From the NCBI RefSeq assembly GCF_030269905.1, contig NZ_BSVC01000014.1:19931-83930 (forward strand): a DNA stretch of 64,000 nucleotides. Reading direction: 5' to 3'. Position numbers and translations under genes: made by a program. Positions 26,528 through 35,836 of this stretch are shown here, piece after piece (within the stretch, counting starts at the first letter, position 1; each line of letters starts with the position of its first letter). This DNA comes from Pelosinus sp. IPA-1 (GTDB taxonomy: Bacteria > Bacillota > Negativicutes > DSM-13327). The notes under the pieces are model-generated. The model was not told where the DNA came from, made no database searches, and saw only the letters and a list, made by a program, of their open reading frames with translations.

Positions 26528-27410
26528 ATTAGTTGAATGTGTACCTAACTTTAGTGAAGGACGTCGTCCTGAGGTCATTGAAGCCATTGTAAATGAAGTT
26601 AAAAGAGTAGAAGGAATTGAGCTTTTAGATGTACAATCGGATGCGAGTCATAATCGATCGGTAGTAACTTTTGTTGGTGAACCGGCAGCCGTTAAACAGG
26701 CAGCTTTTGCCTCCTGTGCGAAGGCTGCGGAATTGATTGATATGGAACAACATCATGGCGAGCATCCGCGGATCGGCGCTACCGACGTAATTCCGTTTAT
26801 TCCAATAAAGGGAATCAGTCTTGATGAGTGTGTTGAACTTGCCAACGAATTAGGCCAAGAAATTGCCGAAAAGCTGGATATTCCAGTGTATATGTATGAA
26901 GCAGCTGCCAAAAGAAGTGAACGTAAGAACTTGCCAGACGTTCGTAAAGGACAGTATGAAGGTTTGAAAGCAGCCATTAGTGAGCCTGAAAGAAAGCCTG
27001 ATTATGGTCCAGCAAAAATGCATCCTAGGGCAGGTGCTACAGTTGTGGGGGCTAGACAATGCCTAATTGCCTATAACATCAATTTAAGTACCGGCGATGT
27101 TGCAATAGCCAAGAAGATTGCGAATGCCATCCGAGAAGCCAAGGGTGGCTTTAAATACTGCCGTGCTATGGGCATCATGATTGAAGAGCGGAATGTAGCG
27201 CAGGTAACCATTAACATGATTAATTACGAAGGTACACCTCTCTACCGGGTTTTTGAAACGGTCAAAAATGAAGCAGCTCGCTATGGTGTCAATATTATCG
27301 GCAGTGAGATTGTAGGATTGGTTCCAATGCAGGCACTGATTGATACAGCGGACTATTACCTGCGCCTGGAAGGATTCAGTCGTAAGCAAGTTATGGAAGA
27401 AAACATTTAA
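26520..27410 (+). CDS. ftcD: Glutamate formimidoyltransferase
   Basis: A 296-residue enzyme moving the formimino group from formiminoglutamate to tetrahydrofolate. The start is GTG at 26520 with GGAGG nine bases upstream, overlapping hutI. The N-terminus LVECVPNFSEGRRPEVIEAI is the family hallmark and HHGEHPRIGATDVIPF contains the catalytic His. Only the transferase domains are present; the cyclodeaminase is a separate gene downstream, unlike the fused mammalian protein. Confidence 0.96.
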   Translation: MSKLVECVPNFSEGRRPEVIEAIVNEVKRVEGIELLDVQSDASHNRSVVTFVGEPAAVKQAAFASCAKAAELIDMEQHHGEHPRIGATDVIPFIPIKGISLDECVELANELGQEIAEKLDIPVYMYEAAAKRSERKNLPDVRKGQYEGLKAAISEPERKPDYGPAKMHPRAGATVVGARQCLIAYNINLSTGDVAIAKKIANAIREAKGGFKYCRAMGIMIEERNVAQVTINMINYEGTPLYRVFETVKNEAARYGVNIIGSEIVGLVPMQALIDTADYYLRLEGFSRKQVMEENI

Positions 27411-27445
27411 CTAGGAATCATGATAAAAGCTGGGAGGAATGAATT

Positions 27446-28069
27446 TTGCTAATAAATAAAAGCATTACGGAATTTTTAGCTGAGCTAAAATCAGACTCCG
27501 CCGCACCTGGAGGCGGGAGTGCAGCCGCCTTAGCAGGTGCTATCGGGGCGGCACTGGGAATTATGGTAGGGAATCTAACAGTAAGTAGTGCGAAATATGA
27601 GGCTGCGCATGAAGAAAGTAGAAAGTTAATTTCAGATTTAGAAAAATGTTTAGCGGCACTGGAAAAGTATATTGATGAGGATACCGAGGCATTTAATAAT
27701 GTAATAAATGCATATAAGCTACCTAAAAGCACCGAAGAAGAAAAGTTACGTCGCAGCGATGCCATTCAAGAAGCACTTAAAGGTGCATCGAATCTACCCC
27801 TTAAGGTCGCCAAGGTTTGTTTAGAAGTATTGGAATTATCAGGGAAAATGCTTTCCATTGGCAACACGAATGCGGCTAGTGATGCAGCGGTAGCAGGGAG
27901 AATGGCACAAGCTGCCATGTGGTCCGCTATCTATAATGTACGGATTAATTTGGGTTCCATTAAGGATATAGATTTTGTTGCTGAACTGAAAGGCAATATA
28001 GAGAACATTGTAGTTCGCTCTGAAGTATTAATGGCTCAATTAATTAAGACCGTGGATGAAAAAATATAA
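27446..28069 (+). CDS. fchA: Formimidotetrahydrofolate cyclodeaminase
   Basis: A 207-residue all-helical enzyme that releases ammonia from 5-formimino-THF to give 5,10-methenyl-THF. SAAPGGGSAAALAGAIGAAL at about 18-37 is the family motif, and NTNAASDAAVAGRMAQAA lies in the second half. TTG start with GGGAGGAA upstream. Its methenyl-THF product can reach formate through FolD (not in this window) and Fhs (encoded at 20280). Confidence 0.95.
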   Translation: MLINKSITEFLAELKSDSAAPGGGSAAALAGAIGAALGIMVGNLTVSSAKYEAAHEESRKLISDLEKCLAALEKYIDEDTEAFNNVINAYKLPKSTEEEKLRRSDAIQEALKGASNLPLKVAKVCLEVLELSGKMLSIGNTNAASDAAVAGRMAQAAMWSAIYNVRINLGSIKDIDFVAELKGNIENIVVRSEVLMAQLIKTVDEKI

Positions 28070-28146
28070 ATGGGAATCTGATGTAAGATCGTGCGGGCAA
28101 GAAAAAGAACCCAAGTAAAGAGAGTTAAGGAAATGGAGGGACTGTT

Positions 28147-29583
28147 GTGACGAAACTGTCGAATTCCAATAAACCGGCAGTAAATGTGGAAGAGTTGGTT
28201 CCAGAGAAAAAAGGTCTTAATCGTGGTCTGAAATCAAGACATATGATGATGATTTCGATTGGCGGTACGATTGGTACCGGACTTTTTTTAGGTGCCGGAC
28301 AGGTGGTAAGCGAAGCTGGGCCCGTTGGTGCTGTACTAGCGTTTCTCTTTGGTGGCATGGTGATGTATTTGGCTTTACTATGCTTAGGGGAGCTGGCCGT
28401 GGCAATGCCAGTATCAGGGTCATTCCAAAGTTATGCAGTGAAATTTATTTCCCCAGGAGTAGGTTTTACGGTAGGGTGGCTGTATTGGATTAATTGGGCA
28501 GTTTGTATTGCCGCTAACTTTACCGCTTCAGCCATTATTATGGCTCTATGGTTTCCTGATGTATCTATTTGGATATGGTGCGTATTATTTGCCGTGCTGG
28601 TAACTGTTTTGAACTTGATTTCAGTGAAGGTTTATGGTGAAACTGAGTTTTGGTTTGCTGGCATCAAAGTTGCCGCTATTATTGCCTTTATACTTGCAGG
28701 TGCTGGTTTGATGTTTGGTGCTGTTGGTAACGAGGGGGCAATTGGATTTTCTAATTTTAATACGGGAGCGGGATTATTTCCTAATGGTGGCTGGGCGTTG
28801 TTTTTAACTATGATTACAGTTGTATATTCTTTTCAGGGGTCGGAACTGGTGGGGGTGGCAGCTGGTGAATGTGAAGATCCCGGCAAAAATGTGCCTAAGG
28901 TTATTAAAGGTGTTGTATTCAGAATCATCGTATTTTACGTGTTGGCTATTATTGTTTTGGGGGCAACCATTCCCTACAAAGAAGCAGGAGTACTAGAAAG
29001 TCCCTTTGCATACGTATTTGGACGTATCGGTATCCCAATTGCGAAGGATATCATGAGTTTTGTTGTACTGACTTCTGCATTATCAGCCAGTAATTCTGCG
29101 CTTTATGTTTGTTCCCGATTATTGTGGTCAATGTCTAAAGATGGGCATGCTCCAAAATGGTTGGGTCATCTAAATTCGGGGGGCGTTCCCATTAACGGTA
29201 TATTTTTAACACTGGTGTTATCCGGATTATCACTGTTGACTAGCGAATACGCTGCTGACACTGTGTATATATGGCTGATGTCTAGTGTAGGCTTAACTGG
29301 ATGTTTAATTTGGATTGTCATTTCTTGGTGCCAGATTAATTTCCGTAAACACTTTTTGGAACTTGGCGGCGATTTAAAAGATTTGGTCTTCCGAACACCC
29401 TTATATCCCATTTTGCCAATTGTGGCAATTATCTTAAATATTTGTATTATCGCCAGTTTAGCATTTATTGAAGATCAGCAAATTGTTCTTTATACGGGCT
29501 TACCAATTATTGCAGGTATTTATCTGTATTATATTTTCATTCACAGCAAGCATGAACAAAAGCCAGCGGATATTGCAAAATAA
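28147..29583 (+). CDS. Amino-acid permease, probably histidine uptake (APC superfamily)
   Basis: A 478-residue permease with about 12 transmembrane helices. The N-terminal RGLKSRHMMMISIGGTIGTG segment and the FQGSELVGVAAGECEDPGKN motif (about 240) are typical of the AAT/GABA-permease group, which includes histidine and aromatic amino-acid carriers. GTG start with GGAGGG upstream. Location between fchA and hutH makes histidine (or urocanate) the likely substrate. The N-terminal 30 residues are charged and cytoplasmic. Confidence 0.92.
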   Translation: MTKLSNSNKPAVNVEELVPEKKGLNRGLKSRHMMMISIGGTIGTGLFLGAGQVVSEAGPVGAVLAFLFGGMVMYLALLCLGELAVAMPVSGSFQSYAVKFISPGVGFTVGWLYWINWAVCIAANFTASAIIMALWFPDVSIWIWCVLFAVLVTVLNLISVKVYGETEFWFAGIKVAAIIAFILAGAGLMFGAVGNEGAIGFSNFNTGAGLFPNGGWALFLTMITVVYSFQGSELVGVAAGECEDPGKNVPKVIKGVVFRIIVFYVLAIIVLGATIPYKEAGVLESPFAYVFGRIGIPIAKDIMSFVVLTSALSASNSALYVCSRLLWSMSKDGHAPKWLGHLNSGGVPINGIFLTLVLSGLSLLTSEYAADTVYIWLMSSVGLTGCLIWIVISWCQINFRKHFLELGGDLKDLVFRTPLYPILPIVAIILNICIIASLAFIEDQQIVLYTGLPIIAGIYLYYIFIHSKHEQKPADIAK

Positions 29584-29620
29584 ATCAGCATGATTTTTAG
29601 GAAGCGGAGGCGATTTCAGC

Positions 29621-31150
29621 ATGATTTTATTAGATGGAAATTCTTTAACCTTAGAAGATGTAATAAAGGTAGCGCGCAACTATGAAGAGGTTAGGGTTAG
29701 TGATAAAGGTCGCGAGCAAATCATTGCCAGTCGAAGAATTGTTGATAAGATATTGGAAGAAGAAAAGCCTGTCTATGGTATTTCAACCGGGTTTGGTAAT
29801 TTCAGCACTATATTTATATCAAAAGACGAAAGAGCTAAATTGCAACGCAATTTGATTCTAAGTCATGCTACCGGTGTTGGTGAACATCTGCCGGAAGATG
29901 TTGTCCGCTCTGCTATGCTGCTTAGAGCCAATTCATTGGCAAAAGGTTATTCGGGTATTCGTTTATCGACAGTGGAAATGCTGATAAACATGCTTAATAA
30001 ACAAATCTGTCCAGCAATTCCAGCGAAAGGATCTGTTGGTGCCAGTGGGGATTTAGCTCCTCTTTCCCATATAGTATTAGTTATGCTGGGGGAAGGAGAG
30101 GCTTATCTTAAGGGGCAGTTGGTAAAGGGTGACGAAGCGCTGAAATCTTGCGGCTTAGAGCCAATTGTATTGAGCGGTAAGGAAGGGCTGGCTTTAATCA
30201 ATGGAACACAGATTATGACAGCGGTTGGTACCATTGTCTGGCATGATGCCGTTAATCTGATGAAGGCAGCAGATATTGCAGCCGCATTAAGCCTAGAAGC
30301 ATTAAAAGGTACCAGAGCGGCTTTTGATCCTCGCATTAGCCAAGTTAGAGCGCATCTCGGTCAAATAGCGACTACCGAAAATATGCTGAACTTAACGGCA
30401 CATAGTGCTATCATTGCTTCTCACAGTAATTGCAACAAGGTACAGGATGCCTACTCACTGCGCTGTGTGCCACAAGTACATGGTGCTTCTAAGGATGCGC
30501 TCAGGCGTGCTGAGGAAACTTTGACTATAGAAATTAATGCGGCGACTGATAATCCACTTATTATGCCGGAAACAGGCGAAGCCATTTCCGGTGGAAATTT
30601 CCATGGTCAGCCCATTGCTTTGGTTATGGATTATCTTAAGCTCGCTATTGCTGAATTAGGCAATATTTCCGAACGGCGCACCAATCGCTTGTTGGATGTG
30701 CATTTAAGTGAGCTACCACCATTTTTAACAGCCTTTCCGGGGGTTGACTCCGGTCTAATGATCACGCAATATGTCGCAGCTGCATTGGTTTCGGAAAATA
30801 AAGTCTTAGTACATCCGGCTAGTGCAGACTCTATTCCCACTTCAGCTAACCAAGAAGACCATGTTAGCATGGGGACTATCGCTGCCCGTCAAGCAAGAGA
30901 AATTTTGGATAACGTCTGTAATGTGATAGCCATTGAAATGCTGGCAGCTGCGCAAGGCATTGATTTTTTGGCACCGCTTACGCCTGGAGATGGTACTCTT
31001 AAAGCACATCAAGCAATTCGAAATGTTGTATCGCATCTGGATGAAGATCGGGTACCGGCACCGGATATAAAGAGTCTTCATGATTTAATTGCTGGTGGTA
31101 GACTGGTTGGAGAAGTAGAAGCTATAGTTGGTTTACTAAAGATCTATTGA
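29621..31150 (+). CDS. hutH: Histidine ammonia-lyase
   Basis: A 509-residue lyase converting histidine to urocanate and ammonia, the first step of the pathway. The self-cyclising Ala-Ser-Gly that forms the MIO cofactor is in GSVGASGDLAPLSH (about 137-150). The active-site YGISTGFG (about 49) and the GGNFHGQP segment (about 325) are conserved. Normal length. GGAGG lies upstream of the ATG. Last gene of the hut operon; a strong terminator lies about 100 bases downstream. Confidence 0.97.
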   Translation: MILLDGNSLTLEDVIKVARNYEEVRVSDKGREQIIASRRIVDKILEEEKPVYGISTGFGNFSTIFISKDERAKLQRNLILSHATGVGEHLPEDVVRSAMLLRANSLAKGYSGIRLSTVEMLINMLNKQICPAIPAKGSVGASGDLAPLSHIVLVMLGEGEAYLKGQLVKGDEALKSCGLEPIVLSGKEGLALINGTQIMTAVGTIVWHDAVNLMKAADIAAALSLEALKGTRAAFDPRISQVRAHLGQIATTENMLNLTAHSAIIASHSNCNKVQDAYSLRCVPQVHGASKDALRRAEETLTIEINAATDNPLIMPETGEAISGGNFHGQPIALVMDYLKLAIAELGNISERRTNRLLDVHLSELPPFLTAFPGVDSGLMITQYVAAALVSENKVLVHPASADSIPTSANQEDHVSMGTIAARQAREILDNVCNVIAIEMLAAAQGIDFLAPLTPGDGTLKAHQAIRNVVSHLDEDRVPAPDIKSLHDLIAGGRLVGEVEAIVGLLKIY

Positions 31151-31246
31151 GAATCAACAAAATGTTTATCTAGGAGATCAAAAAGAGTTAGAAGTTTAAT
31201 TGGAAATACCTTAGCATTTCATTCTATTAACACAACCTATATAATT

Positions 31247-31295
31247 AAAAGATCGCAAGCTCCATTGTTTGGCAACAATGGGCCTGCGATCTTTT
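31247..31295. terminator. Bidirectional terminator between hutH and ppdK
   Basis: AAAAGATCGCA-GC-CCATTGTT pairs with AACAATGG-C-TGCGATCTTTT, with T/A tails on both sides. It separates the converging hut and ppdK operons. Confidence 0.88.
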
Positions 31296-31305
31296 AATAT
31301 TGCAA

Positions 31306-33963
31306 TTATTTAGTTCCGTAAGTTTCTCCCTTGCTAATTGCAGCTTGGGCAGCGGCTAAACGAGCAATAGGTACGCGGTAAGGGGAGCAGCTAACGAAAT
31401 CAAGGCCAATTTGGTGGCAAAATGCAATGGAACGGGCCTCGCCACCGTGTTCACCACAAATACCAATCAGAAGACCGGGTCTGGTTTTTCGGCCATTTTC
31501 TACGGCGATTTCCATAAGCTTGCCGACACCTTTTTGATCTAACGTAATAAAGGGGTTGTCCGCTAAAATTTTCATCTCTAGATAATCATTTAAGAATTTG
31601 CCTTCTGCATCATCTCGACTGAAACCTAAGCAAGTTTGTGTAAGGTCATTGGTACCAAAACTGAAGAATTCAGCTGACTCTGCCAGCTCACCAGCTAAGA
31701 GTGCTGCCCTTGGCAATTCTATCATGGTACCTGAAGTGTAGTGGAAAGTTACCTTATGCTTGTCCATGGTAGCTTTAGCAATACTATCAATTTTTTCTTT
31801 AAAAAAGTTCATCTCGGCAATGCCAATGGTTAAAGGAATTTCTATTTCTGGTAAAACGGTGTAGCCTTCTAGTGTTAAACGCGCAGCTGCATTGCAGATA
31901 GCTTGTATTTGCATTTCATATATCTCGGGGAAGGTAATGCCTAGACGGCAACCTCGATGCCCAAGCATTGGATTGGATTCATGGAGAGTGCGAACTTTTC
32001 GCAGTAGTCCTTCTTTTTCTGCTAATAGCTGCATATTTTCTCCTGTCATTTGGAGCTTAGTCGTTTCAATAAGCAATTCATTCATGCTAGGAAGAAACTC
32101 ATGAAGTGGAGGATCTAAGAGACGAACGCATACAGGATATCCGGCCATGACTTTTAATATTCCATAAAAATCTTCCTCCTGCATCGGTAAGAGATGGGAT
32201 AGGGCTTTACTGCGTTCCTCAAAGTTTTCTGCTAAAATCATATCTTGTACAAAAGGCAAGCGGTCTTGTCCCATAAACATATGCTCGGTACGAGTCAATC
32301 CGATACCCTTGGCGCCGAAATCTAACGCTCTTTTTGCATCTGCAGGGTTATCCGCATTGGCTCTAACTTCAAGGCGCTTATATTCATCAGCCCAATCTAA
32401 GAGTGTCAAGTATTCTGAAGATAGTTCAGGATCCTTCATTGGCACAAGACCTAACATCACGCGGCCTGTAGTACCGTCAATGGAGATAAGATCTCCTTCG
32501 CTGATGATGGTTTGTCCAATAATAAAGGTCTTTGTATGATAGTTAATTTTGATTGCTTCACAACCACAAACACAAGGTTTCCCCATACCACGAGCTACTA
32601 CGGCGGCATGGCTAGTCATACCACCACGACTTGTTAAGATACCCTGAGCAGCAATAATGCCATGAATATCATCGGGAGTTGTTTCTGTGCGTACTAACAT
32701 TACTTTTTGCCCTTTTTTACCTAACTCTTCTGCATGGTTGGCATCAAAAACTACAGTTCCTGATGCTGCACCAGGGGAAGCTGGTAGACCGGTAGCCATG
32801 ATATCAAGTTTAGCTTCAGGATCAATCTGGCGATGGAGTAGTTGATCTAATTGAGCTGGTTCAATTAATAATAGGGCATCTTGCTTACTAATTAAACCTT
32901 CTGCTGCTAAATCATGGGCAATCTTGATTCCTGCTTGGGCAGTACGCTTACCATTTCTAGTTTGTAGGATGTATAAGGTACCTTTTTCAATAGTAAATTC
33001 AATATCTTGTACATTTTTGTAATGAGTTTCTAGTATGTTGGCAATTTTGGCAAATTGGGCATAAACAGCAGGCATTTCCTGCGCCAATTTAGCAATTGGT
33101 TGCGGCGTGCGAATGCCAGCTACTACGTCTTCTCCTTGGGCATTCGTTAGATATTCTCCATATAACAGATTTTCTCCAGTGGAAGGATTCCTAGTAAAAG
33201 CTACACCTGTACCACAGTCATTACCCATATTACCAAAAACCATAGATTGAATGTTTACAGCAGTGCCTAATTCGTGGTCAATTTTATTTAAATTCCGATA
33301 GATGAAGGCGCGATCGTTATTCCAAGAACGGAATACGGCTTCAATTGATAAGAATAACTGCTCAATAGGCTCTTCAGGAAAAGGAGAGCCTGTCCGCTCT
33401 AAGACTAAAACTTTATAACTATCAATTACAGCCCGCAATGTTTCGGCAGACATCTCTTGGTCATAGATAACACCCTGTTTTTTCTTGTGTTCCGACAAAA
33501 GCTGCTCAAAGTCATGTTTATGAATTTCTAGTACGACATCACCAAACATTTGAATAAAACGGCGATATGAATCGTAAGCAAAGGAGAGATTATTCGTATT
33601 TTTAGCGAGAGCTTGTACCGTTTTTTCGTTTAAACCAAGATTTAAGATGGTATCCATCATGCCAGGCATAGAAAATACGGCTCCAGAACGAACAGAAACT
33701 AAGAGGGGATTAACTTCATCCCCTAACTTTTTACCAATGGCTTGTTCTAAGTGCGCCAAATTTTGGCGCACCTCTTCTATGATAGTGGCAGGGAGCTTCT
33801 TATTGTTTTGATAATACTCTTTGCAAGCAGCAGTGGTAATCGTCATGCCCGGCGGAACAGGTAGACCAATATTAGTCATCTCCGCTAAGTTGGCTCCCTT
33901 GCCTCCTAGTAGTGAACGCATTTCAGCGCAACCTTGGTTAAATAAGTATACGAATTTTTTCAT
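31306..33963 (-). CDS. ppdK: Pyruvate, phosphate dikinase
   Basis: An 885-residue enzyme interconverting pyruvate + ATP + Pi and PEP + AMP + PPi. Domains in order: an ATP-grasp domain (LLGGKGANLAEMTNIGLPVPPG at the start, read in two parts), the phosphohistidine domain with SRGGMTSHAAVVARGMGKPC (catalytic His about 455, preceded by the regulatory Thr), and a TIM-barrel PEP/pyruvate domain with GTNDLTQTCLGFSRDDAEG and the GICGEHGGEA catalytic loop. Typical length. Start overlaps the stop of the PDRP gene by four bases (ATGA), so the two are translationally coupled. Confidence 0.97.
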   Translation of the reverse strand: MKKFVYLFNQGCAEMRSLLGGKGANLAEMTNIGLPVPPGMTITTAACKEYYQNNKKLPATIIEEVRQNLAHLEQAIGKKLGDEVNPLLVSVRSGAVFSMPGMMDTILNLGLNEKTVQALAKNTNNLSFAYDSYRRFIQMFGDVVLEIHKHDFEQLLSEHKKKQGVIYDQEMSAETLRAVIDSYKVLVLERTGSPFPEEPIEQLFLSIEAVFRSWNNDRAFIYRNLNKIDHELGTAVNIQSMVFGNMGNDCGTGVAFTRNPSTGENLLYGEYLTNAQGEDVVAGIRTPQPIAKLAQEMPAVYAQFAKIANILETHYKNVQDIEFTIEKGTLYILQTRNGKRTAQAGIKIAHDLAAEGLISKQDALLLIEPAQLDQLLHRQIDPEAKLDIMATGLPASPGAASGTVVFDANHAEELGKKGQKVMLVRTETTPDDIHGIIAAQGILTSRGGMTSHAAVVARGMGKPCVCGCEAIKINYHTKTFIIGQTIISEGDLISIDGTTGRVMLGLVPMKDPELSSEYLTLLDWADEYKRLEVRANADNPADAKRALDFGAKGIGLTRTEHMFMGQDRLPFVQDMILAENFEERSKALSHLLPMQEEDFYGILKVMAGYPVCVRLLDPPLHEFLPSMNELLIETTKLQMTGENMQLLAEKEGLLRKVRTLHESNPMLGHRGCRLGITFPEIYEMQIQAICNAAARLTLEGYTVLPEIEIPLTIGIAEMNFFKEKIDSIAKATMDKHKVTFHYTSGTMIELPRAALLAGELAESAEFFSFGTNDLTQTCLGFSRDDAEGKFLNDYLEMKILADNPFITLDQKGVGKLMEIAVENGRKTRPGLLIGICGEHGGEARSIAFCHQIGLDFVSCSPYRVPIARLAAAQAAISKGETYGTK

Positions 33964-34793
33964 TGTTCAGCGACTCCTTTGCGATAAAAATCTAAAACTC
34001 TTGCAGCAGTTTCCTCAGTAGCTTTATTTGTGATATCGATAGTAGGGCAGCCTATTTTTCGCATAATTGCTTGCGCATAATCTAGTTCTTCAACGATTCG
34101 TTCCAAATTTGCGTAGCTGCTAGATGGCTGTAACCCCATAGCTCTTAAGCGCTCCCTGCGTATTTCAAATAATAAGGAAGGCTTGATAGTAAGTCCGACG
34201 ACTTTATGGGGAGGCACTTGAAAAAGTTCGGGTGGCGGCGGAATTTCCTTTACAAGAGGCACGTTAGCGGCCTTAATGCCTTTATGGGCCAAATACATAC
34301 ATAAAGGTGTCTTAGAGGCCCTAGATACTCCTGTTATTACAATATCGGCTTGTAATAGGCCTCGAGGATCTTTGCCATCATCAAATTTTACAGCAAACTC
34401 AATGGCTTCTACTTTGGTAAAATAAGCTTCATCTATTTTGCGAATGAGTCCAGGTTCATTACGAGGAGATAAATTGGTAATTTTCTGCAAAGCAGAAATG
34501 ACTGGACCCATAATATCTACATGAATAAGTCCTAATGCTTGGGCTTTGGTTTCTAATGCACTTTTTAAATCAGGGCGAACTAATGTATATACGATAGCGC
34601 CTTTGGTTTTAGATGCCTCTTCGAGAACGGCATCGATTTGTAAAGATGATTTTAGGTAGGGCTTGCGTTGAATTTCAATATGCGCTCCATCAAATTGACT
34701 GATTGCCGCCTTTACAACCAATTCGCCTGTTTCTCCAATGGAATCAGACAATACGTAGACAGCAGGTGTATGGCTGTTATATAAAGTGTTCAA
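33960..34793 (-). CDS. PPDK regulatory protein (bifunctional kinase / Pi-dependent phosphatase)
   Basis: A 277-residue DUF299-family protein. In this family it phosphorylates and dephosphorylates the regulatory Thr of PPDK or PEP synthase. N-terminal VYVLSDSIGETGELV and the central nucleotide-binding GVSRASKTPLCMYLAHKG (P-loop-like, about 153-170) are visible. Its start is TTG with AAAGGAGG six bases upstream. The four-base overlap with ppdK shows its target. It lies downstream of a CcpN-like regulator gene, the usual Firmicutes order. Confidence 0.95.
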   Translation of the reverse strand: MNTLYNSHTPAVYVLSDSIGETGELVVKAAISQFDGAHIEIQRKPYLKSSLQIDAVLEEASKTKGAIVYTLVRPDLKSALETKAQALGLIHVDIMGPVISALQKITNLSPRNEPGLIRKIDEAYFTKVEAIEFAVKFDDGKDPRGLLQADIVITGVSRASKTPLCMYLAHKGIKAANVPLVKEIPPPPELFQVPPHKVVGLTIKPSLLFEIRRERLRAMGLQPSSSYANLERIVEELDYAQAIMRKIGCPTIDITNKATEETAARVLDFYRKGVAEQ

Positions 34794-34829
34794 AGAGAAC
34801 CTCCTTTACCTTACTATAAGGCTATTTTT

Positions 34830-35480
34830 TTAGCTTTCTGCTAATTGGACAAAAAGACGTGCAATATTTGTCTTGGTAAAACGACCAACAACTTGAAATT
34901 TTGTATTTTCACCCTCCTTTACGGCTTTTACCACTGGTAAAGCATCCACTTGATGATATAAGAGTTTTTGTGCTGCTGACAACACAGATTCTTCTGGTGT
35001 AGTCAAAATAATCTTAGGCATTCGAGTCATAATAATACTAACAGGAAGTTCGTTATTATTTTTCCCTCCCATTGCAGCCTTTAGTAAATCTTTCCTAGAG
35101 ATTGCTCCCTCAAGAAAATTTCCTTCTGATACAACGAAAATAGTGCCTACGTCTTCAATAAATAAAGTGACAATAGCATCATAGACAGAACTATTTTCTT
35201 TTACAACAATAGGTAAGGAATGAGCATCCCCTACAAGGATGGTATCAAAAGACATTGTTTTTAGTTTCTGCAGATCCTGTCCTATAAAGTAATAGCCTAC
35301 TTTAGGTTTGGCACCAATTAATTTAGACATTGTTAAAATGGCCAAATCTGAGCGTAATGCTGCCCTGCTTAAATTAAGCTTCTCTGCAATCTGGTTTCCT
35401 GTAATAGGGCCGAGAGACTGAATTATTTCTAAAATATGAGTCTGTCGCATTGTAAGTTGTATAATATATTCACCTTCCAA
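34830..35480 (-). CDS. ccpN: CcpN-like CBS-domain transcriptional repressor
   Basis: A winged-helix domain (RQTHILEIIQSLGPITGNQI, then LNLSRAALRSDLAILTM) is followed by two CBS modules (about 80-140 and 145-210). This is the layout of CcpN/YqzB, which controls gluconeogenic genes and responds to nucleotides. The start is uncertain. TTG at 35480 has no ribosome site of its own. GGAAGGTGA instead lies just before ATT/ATA codons (35465/35462), which would give an N-terminus matching the length of Bacillus CcpN, so a rare start codon is possible. The next ATG (35450) is too far from it. Precedes PDRP and ppdK on the same strand. Confidence 0.92.
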   Translation of the reverse strand: MEGEYIIQLTMRQTHILEIIQSLGPITGNQIAEKLNLSRAALRSDLAILTMSKLIGAKPKVGYYFIGQDLQKLKTMSFDTILVGDAHSLPIVVKENSSVYDAIVTLFIEDVGTIFVVSEGNFLEGAISRKDLLKAAMGGKNNNELPVSIIMTRMPKIILTTPEESVLSAAQKLLYHQVDALPVVKAVKEGENTKFQVVGRFTKTNIARLFVQLAES

Positions 35481-35836
35481 ATGATAAAGTAAACATCATA
35501 TAGTGATTTTCTAGTATATAGTATACTACATTTAAACTGAAATACCTGCTTACTTAACAAAATATTATTGTATTTTTGACAAACTCTGACACAGCAAAGA
35601 GCTTAAGTCTCTCTACTTTACTATTTATATGCGGCTGTCCCTGTAAAATACTATAGTTTTTGAATACTTTTAAAAAGTAAAATTAAGGTAGACTTTTCAA
35701 ATCAATAAAAGGAAATTTATAAATAGTGGGTGAATTATTTTGTACAGAGCTGTTTGTGATTTTTTATTATTAGGAAACCTTTTCTAAAATATACTAATGA
35801 TAGAGTAAAGTCGTGATAAGAACTAAAGGAGGAAAT

